Assembly: GCA_009792885.1 (NCBI GenBank)
Contig: WMCF01000007.1
Span: 5,767,229-5,831,228, forward strand
Length of the DNA stretch: 64,000 nucleotides
From: Eremophila alpestris peregrina
Lineage: Eukaryota > Chordata > Aves > Passeriformes > Alaudidae
Direction of reading: 5' to 3'
The position numbers were made by a program, and so were the translations under genes. Below the pieces are notes generated by a model. It ran no database searches, was not told where the DNA came from, and saw nothing but the letters and a program-made list of their open reading frames with translations. Below are positions 14,770 through 26,182 of this stretch, piece after piece (positions within the stretch are counted from its first letter, which is position 1; each line of letters starts with the position of its first letter).

Positions 14770-17700
14770 GGGGACGCAACTGAATTTCTGAAAATCTGGA
14801 AGTACAACTGTTTGCCTCGATGTCCTCAGTGCTCTTGGTTATTCTGGAAATGGAACATCATCCGTTTACAGTCTTCTCTCATGAACCTGATTTAATTTCC
14901 TTATTTAGGTACTTCTGACAGATAATACAGTCTCCTCTCTGACCTGTACAGCAAGTTCTTCTCAGCTTCAGCTGATGTGGCAACTAAAGATTTCCTCTCT
15001 GCCAGGAAAAAAAATTCCTTTGTTCCTTCCTTGAATCAACCTCTGTTTTTAGAGGCTTCAGCAGCCCTTTATTTGTTTCTTCTTTGCCTTAAATATTTTC
15101 CTTTTCTAGTCTTCTAAGTCTCTGAAGAGAAGTACTTTATTTCAGGTAAAAGGTTTACACATTTATTCGTGAATGTTCCTCATCGTATCTGATAACCACT
15201 AGGGACGGCAGCCACATCCCTGTTAGCTGACTTATTGTCACTGCCAGAAGTCCAGTACAGGAACCAAGGACAGTACCATGGCAAAAACTTGAATGGGACT
15301 CTTAACCACAACATTTAAAATAAATGGGGTATTTGTCAACCTGTAGAATAGAGTCCCGAATTTTATTGTAACCTGCACTTACTCATATCATGCTGATAAC
15401 TGGAAAGATTTAAAAGCAAAAAGTACATTCTAAAAAGTATATGTATAATACAAGAGATCTGTGACTTTTTAGAGAGATTAATTAAATTCTTATGCCAGGA
15501 ATCATGATATTACTATTATAAACAAGACTCTAACTTAAGTAAAAAATTTGTATATGGTCAGTTAATTTAATGATTTGCTATCTTATTTTTGCTTTAAGAA
15601 AGAAAGCCAGAAAAGAATATATTTAGAAGGCAGTAATAAATACCACTAAGAGTTGGAAGTGTAATTTATGGTAAATTATAGGAAAGGTTTCCTTTTCAAA
15701 AGGAAAACTACTGAAATATATTCAAACATTTTTAATCTTTCTAAATGTTGTCCAGACTATACATCAACTATTCAATATTTAGAAGGATTGCTTTTTGTAC
15801 TTGAAGATTTTATATATTTTTTTTCCCCTGGATGACAAATTAAGATGAAAAAGTTTCCTTTTCTCTTTAATTTGTTTCAATTTATTCTATTTTATTGAAG
15901 CCCGGATTTGTTCAATTAACAACTGAATTTAGTAGTTAACATCAGTAAAATAAATTCAGAAGAATGATACAGAGTATTAGGAACTGATCTGAACTGATTT
16001 AAATGTCTATTGTAATCTGTGGGTATGTTATTCTTTTAAAGGTGGGAATTGGCTGTGCTGTACAGTAAGAGAATCTCATGAGGTCATGCTATTTCTATGC
16101 TGAGTCTGATTCGCATCTGAAGCTATTTTTGATGGATTTTTTATGACAGGAACAAACAAAGCCAGCTTGTCCAGTAGTGGAGCTAGAAGATACACATATT
16201 TCTACTCATATTTTGTGACAGCTGATTGACAAAGGTTGCATTTCTATGCTATACCAAAGTCCTATAGAAAAACTGTCAGGAAAGTTACACACTCTGTTCA
16301 AAAACGTTATTGAAGTACTTTTGTTATTACTTTTGATTCTGTATATCAAGAAAATTTTTGAGTTATTTATAAAAGACATAGTTTAGGCTATTGATAGAGG
16401 GCATCAAGTAGAATTAGTATGATCATGGGTAATACCTTTCACAGCTTTTTCTTTTCCTCCTGTTCAGAAATTGTGTGCAAAATAACATTCTTCTGATAAA
16501 AATAAACAAAGCAAACTATGTATTGACTTCACTATATTGAGTCAGAATGAATATAGAGGTGATGAGGAGATTAGAAAGAGGGAAACATTTACTAATGCAT
16601 TAAAAAATGTTTTGGTCACTGCGATTATAAATTAGCTATTATAATAAAAGAAAGTGCTCACAAAACATTCTAAAAGGGAAACTTTGACTGTTTATGTATC
16701 TGCTTCTCTGCAACCAAACAGGCTTGAACTCATTCAGGTATCTATCAGCAGGCACCTACCAGCCTTTGCCAATCTGTAGCACCACTGTGGCCACAGTGCA
16801 GCAAAAACAACCTCCACTAGATGGTAGTGGCACCACTAATTGCTGGTCCTTCATCTTAAAACTATTTTTCAGTTGCGTTGGTGCTTGTACCTTCGAGAAC
16901 ATAATTAAACTGTGATATTTTCCAACGCCATTACAAGCCTACAAAAGGTACTAATAAATTTAAAAATACTGAAATTTCCATCCTGTTGGTAACCACTTTA
17001 CTAGCATTTGTTATTGGGCTAAATAGAATCAAAAAAAATAAATGTGGAAAAGGAACTGCAAAAATCAGAAATCAATAAATGTCACTAAATTAATATAAGA
17101 AAAAAAAGCTAGAATATTTTACTTTGAGTCAATTCAAGATTAAACTATAATTTTCTGCAACACCCTGAGAATCAGCATTTAGGGAATGGGTCTTCTGTTC
17201 TCTAAAGTCTTCAGTCCTTTACTAAATTATACAAGACTCACTATGCTTCTTTACCATTAAAAAAAATAAATTACTGTGATTTAGAAGAAAAGGTCATCCT
17301 AAAAAGCTCATGAGAAAATTGCTGTAAGCCACAATTTTCAAGATAGTCTTTGCCATTTGAGAGAGGAGCACTCTTTATAACTAAATGGTTTCAAACTGAA
17401 AATTTATAATCAGTTCAACAAATGGTAATACTTGACATCCTTCTGTTTCCAGACACAAAGAAGTGGTTCAGCAAAAACGTGTACAAAATTTTTTCTATAG
17501 GAACAAATATTGCCTATCAGGGAATCATTTAAAGCAACATTCCCAGGCTGCTCTAGGGAAAATCAGTCATATGTTATGTACTTTGTCCTAATGCTTTTTT
17601 GCCATTACTGTTATATTGTGCGTGTGCACCAGCTATCTTGCTTTGCCCTGTTTTAGGAAGGGTCTCTGAGCTACTCTAGCCTCTAACACAGCCTTTATAG

Positions 17701-20261
17701 ACTCTTTTAAAATTGCTTTTTTTTCCTTTCTGAAGTACTCCTATTCATAGCCCATATTTTGCAAAAAATCTAAGTTAATCTGTATCTTTGTGCAATCATA
17801 TTAGTCTGCTAATTTTAGAGAAGCTTTTAGTAACTCAGGGTTACTGCTTCTAGATTATTTGATGCTCAAGAAACTAAAAAAGAAAGCAACCCAGAAGTAA
17901 TAGCAACAAGCTAGGAATTAATACCAAGGAGGAAACAAATCAAATTAAATATTTTGGGTCCATGCCCTGGGCACAATCTGAATATCCTAAATTGAGTAAA
18001 AAACTCTATTCACAAGTAAATCGAGTTCCCTTACTTGTCTACAGATTAAGAATGGCTTGTTCAAGAAATTCCACTGATTGTTTCCTCAGGGAGGATATTG
18101 ATGTTTATATGAGCTGTTATGTCTGCAGGCAGACATTTTCTTCGGTGGAAGAGACTTCAAGGAAACAAGTCTCTTTTCCCTACTATTGCTGCTGAAGATC
18201 ATGAAAACAGAGTCTGGTCATCTATCCTGCCAACTTTTGTTATGCTTAATGCTCATTTCCGACTGATGTATGCATTTCTGGGGTGCAACATGTGGACACA
18301 ATGAATTCTTCACGAAACATGCAAAATAGCTTCACAGGGTTTTTACCCTTGAAAAGTATCTAAACCTAGTCAGGTTATGCAGAGTCTTCAGACTTCAGCT
18401 GAAATATCTGCAGTCTGTAATCTGTGAAACAATTTAGCTTCCCTGAAACACTGAAAAATGTGGGTAGTTCCCTGCAACCTTGAGTGCACTTTGTTGAGTT
18501 ACTCCTTTTGAGAAAAGGACACCCTATCATTAACAGGGCTTTTCACATTTATATTATTCTGTCTGTTTTTCTGTGATTTAGTTGGTCAGAGGATATTGTC
18601 TGGCAGACTTCAGGAGCCAGTTCCAGCTTCGCATGAAGCTGCTACAGCTCCAGGTCCAGCCAGTGGCATGGCTAAGTGTTCCCAATAACACACACAAACT
18701 GCTAACAGAGCTCACCACACAGACCAGCAGAGAGTAAACTGGCTATTTGACCAGTGACATGCATTCTGCCTGAATGGCTTTTCCTGTCTCAAGTTTTAAA
18801 ACAGGCAGCGAAAATAAAAGGCCTGGTAGATCATCTAAAGCAGCCTAGGACTTAGGCAGATGTCTAAAGTCTGAACTGTAGTTCTTAATTCTCTGCTTAA
18901 TTTCTGACTAATTCTTGAGATCCAGAAACTCCAATAATGGCTCCCATGTAATTTGTCTTCCATTACTGTAAATGACTACTGTAAATTACTAGTATTTCAG
19001 ACCTGACTCTGTGGGGCAGCTCATCTCCTAGATGGTGTCTAAATATATTCCACAGCTACAAACAGAATGGGACAATGACCATCTTCCAAAGTAGCTTTAG
19101 TAGCTGTAGGATAGAATATAGTGCCCCTGGGATTTAAAGGACTTATGTTAAACTGCTGGCATGTCAGTGACTACAGCTCTCACTCAGGACCACAAGACCA
19201 AGGTTCAGTTTTCCCTCAAGATTCGACTATAAATCACCTGCCTCCCTGACCAGAAAATCAGCTCCTCCTGTTGAAGCCATTTAATCCAAAGGAAAGCCAG
19301 TTGGGCCAGGAGAACCGCTATGTATTTTGAAATACCTATGGCAATCTCCTGGACTTTGGCATAAACCAAAGAAGGAAGTTCAAACCACACTAGCTTAAGC
19401 ATGAGTTTTAAGTTTTTCTATGGCTCTTTTCTTTCTGTCAACTGTTTACTGTAGACAAAGAACAGCATATTTCATTAAAAAAAAAAAAATGTTATGGACC
19501 TTAGTCTTGGGAAAAAGTTTCTGCAGACAGTCCTGCAAGGAAGTATTCACCTTGGTGAAATAAAGCACCCTAATTTTAAAGAGAAAATTTGTAAAAACTT
19601 GTTTCAGCTTTTCTGTCTCCAGATACTCACTACCTAGACAGTCCACTATTTAATTTTCTTCAGGCATCATGCTGAGGGGTTTTATCCTTAACACACTAAT
19701 CTGGATTCTACTTGAAGAAGCAGGAACTTCAAAATTACATATTTAGAGTCTCTACATTATGGTACACATACCTTTTTTCAGACTATAACCCTTTGATCTT
19801 TTATTATGTAGAGAATGTTCTAATCTGGGACACTAGTTGATCAGTGTTTTTTTTTTAGTGTACAAAGAAAAGTGTAAATTCTGTCCCATAGCGATGAATT
19901 TAGAATTTCTCAAATCCCAGTTGTAGGTTTTAGATAGTTCTCCATATAACTGAAAACCCTGCTGCCATAAAGAAAGGTTGGTCATTTCAAGACTTTATTC
20001 TAAATATTTTATAATCCAGGAAAATTAATAGCTTCATGTAGCAATTTCTAACAAAAAATATTACATTATATCATGTGCTAAAGAGGCGGAGAGAGTCAGT
20101 TTTGTTTTAGTTTGTTTGGGGGGGTGGGTTTTGTTTTGAGTTTGGTTTTTTATAAAAGGATCTCTTCTTTCATACACTGACAGATTTATGGACGATGTGT
20201 TCTGGAAGGGATGATTTTTACAACTGATATTAACATTTAAAATATTTTGCTATTTCCAGTT

Positions 20262-20320
20262 GAAAGGCAATAATAAGTTTGAAATCTACAGGAAAGACAA
20301 TTACAAGTTTGAAATCTTTA
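20262..20320. repeat. Two-copy tandem duplication, about 30 bases
   Basis: Two imperfect adjacent copies share the core 'aagtttgaaatct', at roughly 20275-20287 and 20306-20318, and similar 'gaaag-caat' lead-ins. This is a small local duplication with no coding meaning visible. Confidence 0.7.
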
Positions 20321-22458
20321 CTATTAAATATTATCCTGGTTTAAGATTAGTTAGAATACTTCATACAGAAATCAACCCCTCCTTTTCCTGAGGATAGGAA
20401 AGTACCTCCCACACTCTTCCCACATACATCTCAATGTTTATACTAATCCCTGACAGCAGGGTATGTGCCAACACTTTCTCAGATGGCTGTCATTTTAAGG
20501 TAAAATGAAGATATAGATCCCAGAAGCCACTAACACACCCCTTGATTATTCTTTTGAAAGTCCTCTGTGGCAACAGTGCAACGACTGAAAGAAAAGCAAC
20601 AGGGACTCTGAGTGGCCTTGAGGACTCAATAGATTCCTGAGTCACAATGACTTAAATAATTCTTACTGGCTTTCTCTTATTGCCATTGAAGGATCTGTGC
20701 TCTTCTCCTTTCATATGACGGAGTATTGGAGTTCTGGAAACATAATGTGCACTGAACACCATACTGTGCTTCATGGGTTTGTACTGCTTTTTGTCTTGTT
20801 TCTAGGACCATTAAATATGGGAAAATATTTTCATATTAAAAAGTACTTCTGGACTCACAAATGAGGGGGGAAAGGTGGAAAACTAATATTGGGAAAAATA
20901 GGTGAGAAACACTTCATGAGCTATTCTAAGTGCTCCAAAATAAAAAAGAAAAATAAACTTACAATTCATTATTTCATTAATAGTTTATGACATTGCAGTA
21001 AATTTCCTTAATTTTGAAAAGTTGTTTCATGATTTCTAAGCACTTTGAGGCATAAATACTAAAGAATTATGAGATATAATATATCAGCTCTAAGAACTTC
21101 CAACATTTGGTTGTTTTCAAGTGAAAAATACAAAATAAAAAGTAAGATCCCTGAAAATCCTAAGGAAAATTTAATTATCTTTCATTTCAAGTTATGCTTG
21201 TTCAACTGCAAGTGTCTTCCATTAAACATTCAAACTAAATTTAAAAACAACTATAAAAGAAAGATGATGTTCCACTTTTTTTTAACCCTCTTTACTGCTA
21301 TCAATCCTTGTCAAAAGACTGATCATCAAATATGATTGAACAATTCAATACAGAATCATGTTTGGGGTAAGAGATTGTCATATTCTGTCAATAATTATGT
21401 GGATATCATGCCAAGAAGATGAGAAAGGAATATTCTGCAGCTCAGATTTGCAATTGCAATCTGCAAATTACTGCACCATGGGAAGCTCCTGCATTTTATA
21501 GAGGGTTTTATAGAGGGCTATTGGTGACTGCTGCTTTTAAAATGTGAAGCTTCACAAAATGTTGAGGAAAGTCTTTCAAATTTTTTTTCATCTAATATAG
21601 GAGTATAAACTTGAAGGGAAACAGACAAAGGCATAGATAAAATGTTGCTTTCATTTCTTTTCATTGTGAAATGCACATGTATTAACATGAAAATGAACAT
21701 GAGATTACATAAACTAAATTAAATAGAACAGAACCCAGACCCCCTTTTTTCCAGGGGGTGAAAAAAAAAAATCACTAAAAGAAAGAAGACAGGCTGAGAA
21801 TTACTAAGAAACTTTACTCACAGACTTGTTTTCCCCTTGCATTTTTTTAAAAATCTGGTGGTTTTTAAATCTAGTGTTTTTAAGCATCCAGTACTAGCTA
21901 CTTTTTAGAAACAGCATAGTAGTGTGTGCATTAACAGATGATGGGGTGATTGTAACACTTAGAAGCCATCATACTGGACTGGAAATTCAGATTCTGTCTG
22001 TTCAGGAAAGCATTGTTTTCTCCTAAAAAATTATTATTTACATTTCTCTGACATTTCTTTCACGTTTGGGATCTGAAATTACTGGAGTGTATAAATAAGA
22101 TTATCCAGATTTTTACAGTTAGAGAAACTGGGGCACTGTGGGTAAATGGCTTGCTTAGCTTATGTCAGAGTTGAGAATTAAACCAGCATTTTCTAACTGC
22201 TAGTTTCAATAACAAATATGTCCTGTGTTGCCTCCTTTGGAATGTGGGGTGTTGGGATTTTTTTACTCCATTAATGTTAATTCCATTTTTGTTATAGTAA
22301 TTCAGTAGATATGAAAGATTCAATAACCTAGTGCCTAGTTTGTAGTCAGCTGCAAATTACTAGTCCAATAGCCATTTATCCCAATTTTTTATGTGTAAAG
22401 AGTTAGCCTATGGCTATTTCATCTACAGAAGAAATAAGCAGACCTGAGAAGTTGTTTC

Positions 22459-22481
22459 TAGCATGCAGCAGCTGCATGCTA
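22459..22481. repeat. Perfect inverted repeat, 10-base arms, 3-base loop
   Basis: The left arm TAGCATGCAG (22459-22468) and right arm CTGCATGCTA (22472-22481) are exact reverse complements separated by CAG. Both arms contain the GCATGC palindrome. It could form a short cruciform or RNA hairpin, or serve as a symmetric protein-binding site. No flanking stem extension is visible, so it is too short for a microRNA precursor. Confidence 0.9.
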
Positions 22482-23484
22482 CGTTATTTGACTGCTCACA
22501 CATCCTTGACTTCAAAAGGCACTTGGAAAAGCCTTCAATTTTCATCCGTCTTGACTAAAAGAGTTTACTTGTTTTAAATCATGGCTTGCATAATTCTGTC
22601 CATAAGACAAATAAAACAAGTCCACAAATCCTTTGGGAAATTCAGCTCACTAGAAAAGTTAGCATTTTTCTAGTTTATATTCTCAAAGTCTCCTTGCTAA
22701 AGAAAGAATAATACATAATTCTTTTTAATGTTTTCAAAAACTCTAAGTTAAAGGATATAACTGATGTCATTAACAAAAAGTGTTTATGTTCTATAATGTC
22801 TCACAGTGCTTGAAGACTGTAAAGTTTTTCTTCAATCAAGATGTTACAACACCCTATCAAAGCAGTTAAATAATTGTTAAAGCTTAGAAAAAAAGAACCA
22901 TGCAGCCACATCTGGAATTCAGAAGACATGCAGAGGGGAAAAAGAAAAAAGAAGGAAGGAATAAGGAGACTTGATATGTCAGTGCACCTAAACAATATTA
23001 AGCAGGTAAAAAAAATACTGACATTATCAGACCGATTCATAAACAGACAGAAAAGACAATCTTATGTATTTTTGTTGTAAGAAACAGTATTTGGGCAGTT
23101 TGATCTGCTCTTTTCCATCCTCAGTGTAGCAGCCACATTTAAATGACTATCACTTTGCTGAATTCATGCTTCTGTGGAAGCATTTTCTCACTTATACTCT
23201 CTAACTCCAAAGGCTACCTTTTACTCAGATGGAAGCTGGAATACTTTGTCATTCCCTTGAAGTCTTAATTTTTTGTCCAGGACAGCCAGTGCCTTAGGAG
23301 AAGGAAAAAGTAATTCTGTGTACAGAAAACCTTTGTGAATAATTTGATTGAATATGTTCATGAGCTGGAGTCAACTTTTTCTTCTTCATAACTACATAAA
23401 TTTTTATTTTTCCAGTTTTAAAATCAAAAATGCCTAAATCTAAGTCACCAGATGTGTGATTCCCCTGTGCACCTGGCCAGTTTT

Positions 23485-23684
23485 ATTTGGTTGGACATTA
23501 GCCAGCAGCGAGTGCTCAGAGCCCAAAAGGACAATCATGCTGGGCTGCATCAGCATATCTGTGACCAGCAATTCAAGAGAGGTGAAGCCCCACCTCTGCA
23601 TTGCTGCAACAGCTCTGGGCTCCTCAGCACAAGAAAGGCACGGACCTGTTGGAGCACATACAGAAGAGGCCATGAAGATAATCA
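23485..23684 (+). mobile_element. CR1 internal 3'-region fragment, plus strand
   Basis: The segment follows the sense strand of avian CR1 upstream of its 3' tail. It shows 'ttggacattagccagcag', 'gctgggctgcatcagcat', 'gtgaccagcaattcaagag', 'agccccacctctgcattgc', 'agctctgggctcctcagca', 'acaagaaaggcacggacc' and 'agaagaggccatgaagat'. The match stops abruptly at about 23684, where a CR1 tail of the opposite orientation begins. Open frames over it are non-functional remnants. Confidence 0.85.
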
Positions 23685-23740
23685 TAGGATCATAGAAAGG
23701 TTTGAGTTGGAAAGGGCCTTAAAGGTCATCTAGTTTCCTA
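23680..23740 (-). mobile_element. CR1 3' terminal fragment, minus strand
   Basis: 'aatcataggatcatagaaa' followed by 'ggtttgagttggaaagggcc' and 'ttaaaggtcatctag' is the reverse complement of the avian CR1 3' end, including its ATTCTATGATTCTATGATT-like terminal repeats. Only about 60 bases are present, so this is a severely 5'-truncated copy. It overlaps the plus-strand CR1 fragment by a shared 'aatca'. Confidence 0.85.
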
Positions 23741-26089
23741 GTGATAAGAAGAAAAACTCAAGAATTGTTTAAAAATAGACTGGCAAGGGCTGTCATCTAC
23801 ATTTTTAAATTAGACTATGTTCTCATTTTAATGATGTCTCCATAGCCATTTTAAGACGCACTGAATCGATTTGATTTTCTGGGAAGTAGATTAGTGCATT
23901 TTCAATGCTGGACATAACTGACCAACGTAAAATCTGTAATTGCTTTTGTAAATTAAGGCTCCCATGCTGAAAATTAGGAAAAAGAGGTAAGGACTCTTCA
24001 AAATATTCTCTGGCCATGCCAGAGATGCATCACACTAAGGAAGTCTTGGTCTTAAAGATTTAGCTGCAGCCTGCTGTGGTTCTCTTAGATTTCAGAGTGC
24101 TTTTCCTGCCAAGCAAAAGAATGTATGGATTAGAACTTTTGTGCATCTGATCTCATTCTGATATCAGATTAAAATATAGCTGGATCACTTACATGGGCTT
24201 AGCTACTAGAGATGTGCCCATGGACTGCACTCTAAATAGAGCTCATCTGTCCTAAAAGAAGCCACTTCACTTTATAATTCCATCTGTTTGATGGTGCCTC
24301 ATTTGAATTCAGGCTAAATTTTCTGGGGACTTCTCTCTCCCAGCTGAGTCTGATAAAATACTGGCAGACATTGGTGAGAACTTAAGTGTGCAATGAGTTA
24401 ATAACAGATCTATGGTGATTGAGATAAAAACTTCTTTTGGCCTCTATAAGAACACTACTTCCTTGTCTGTACTACTGCACCACTATATTTAATTAAAATA
24501 ATATTAAATTTTCTCTGGTATATTGTTGGAGAGTCAGTTAAATAATCTCAAGTGTCCTTAAATGATAATTGATCAAGCTGCTTGGAAGTGAGTTTGGTTG
24601 ATTTCACTCAATCATGGCTCTTTCAAGCTCATTTCTCTGAGCATGGGGTAAAGATTTCATAGCTGATCCACACTTGATTTCATATTTGTGTTTGTCTTAA
24701 AAATATAATTTTGTTCCCATATTTCACCAACTCAAATATTCATATGCGATCTTTATTTAACAACATTGCTGACATTAGAGGAGGAAATTATTCTCTTTCA
24801 GAAACGATGAGATAGAGACAGAATGCTCTAAATTAGCACTACGTGACTGAAAAAATTATATGGAGAGGAATACTCTATTAATTGGAAAACCCATGGGAAT
24901 ATTCAGCCAATGACATCCAGTGATTGACTGCACGTTGCTAACTTACTAGACTTAAATAGATGTTGACTCATCGCAACAGTGGTCATAGCAACAGATCATT
25001 CCATTTAGAGCAAAGAGGGATATAGAGCAATACTGTGCTTGAAATATGTTTGCACTTAGACACACAGAGAGATATAGATATAAGCATCAAAAACATGCTT
25101 TCCTAGAGCCATATAATCATTTTACAACCTGTTAGGAACTTGGCCCTAGGCAACACTTGTAGTCTACACACTGAAAGACATAAAATGAAAATTGAACCAT
25201 TTTGCTGCAGCATTTTATATCCTGAGTACGTTCTGCTCAATCTTTAAATCAATCATAGATTAATCATCAAGCAAAGTATATGAACAGAATTATACTAGAG
25301 TAGGTTAATACAGCTTACATTGATTTGCAATATGATTTTTTAAGAGTGAAATCTGAACTTGTAAACAGAAAATTACTTATTTACTTTCTCTCTAAGTTTC
25401 ACTGGGTTTTTTTAATCAGAAGGGTTTGTAAGAATTGTAAAAGTAACATGCCAAAGTACCACCCACACAGTGATATTTTTAACCTTCACTACCACAGGAA
25501 CATAATGCCCTCATCATTGATGACTTCCTGAGGAAAAATGGTTCCAGATGCTTCATTTATAAGAGAACCCATTGTTTTGGAGAGAATGATACAGTAGTGG
25601 AATCACACTCTTGTTATGGGAATAATCCTACAAGAAGCTTTTACACTTCACCTAGTTCAGATGTTTAGTCCCCTGTAGTACCTAAACTTACTGGTTTTAT
25701 TATTCTTGTGATAGTATTAATAGTAACTTTAAAGTTTATTATACCACCCAGAGATTTAAGAGTACAGAAAAATGAATAGATGGAAGACATAGTCAACATT
25801 TTCCCCATCATAGCACTTGAAAATTTGGACTATTTTTCATCTGAACTGCTGCTGTGATACGTGGGTGTAAGTTTTTAAGAATGTAGTACCTTTTCCCACT
25901 CACTAAACAGGCTTTGCCTTAACTGGATTGCTCCTAGGATGCTCTTAAATGGTTGTCCAGAATCCTCATTTCTACAGAAGAACTGCCTCACCTTACTAAA
26001 ATTATGAAGATATCAAATACATTCTTAGAATATTTATCTTTTAAGGCACAAAATGCCTAAGTTGGGCCAAACTTCTATCCTAAGAGAGC
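23741..26089. other. Unique sequence, possible conserved non-coding block
   Basis: No gene or transposon is seen. The interval 24280-25000 is free of simple repeats and contains a half-palindromic RFX-like word, GGTCATAGCAAC, at 24981-24992, and several ATTA/TAATT cores. It has the texture of a conserved non-coding element, but conservation cannot be judged from one sequence. Confidence 0.5.
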
Positions 26090-26097
26090 AAAAAAAA

Positions 26098-26150
<53 letters not shown>
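26090..26150 (+). repeat. A-rich run with 50 uninterrupted A
   Basis: A 9-A run and a GC interruption precede 50 uninterrupted A at 26101-26150; an A-rich shoulder continues to about 26182. No AATAAA-like signal sits at the right distance upstream and no recognisable retrocopied gene body precedes it. It is therefore best called a homopolymer tract, possibly the tail of an unrecognised old retrocopy. Confidence 0.95.
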
Positions 26151-26151
<1 letters not shown>

Positions 26152-26182
26152 ACCAAAACCAGGAAAAAAAAGAAGAAAAATA

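Larger units (their letters stand above)
14800..23484. other. Unique AT-rich sequence, no gene seen
   Basis: No coding region or clear transposon is supportable. Slightly GC-richer patches occur near 18580-18800 and 16690-16900 but match nothing I recognise. A T/G-rich patch with a seven-G run lies near 20100-20150. A two-copy tandem duplication lies at about 20262-20320, and a perfect hairpin is annotated separately at 22459-22481. Open frames here are under 90 codons and look random. Confidence 0.6.

Noticed and set aside
20100..20150. G-quadruplex at the seven-G run
   Set aside because: Only one long G run and one GGG are nearby; four G tracts are not present.
22459..22481. microRNA precursor
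   Set aside because: The stem is only 10 base pairs with a 3-base loop and the flanks do not extend it.
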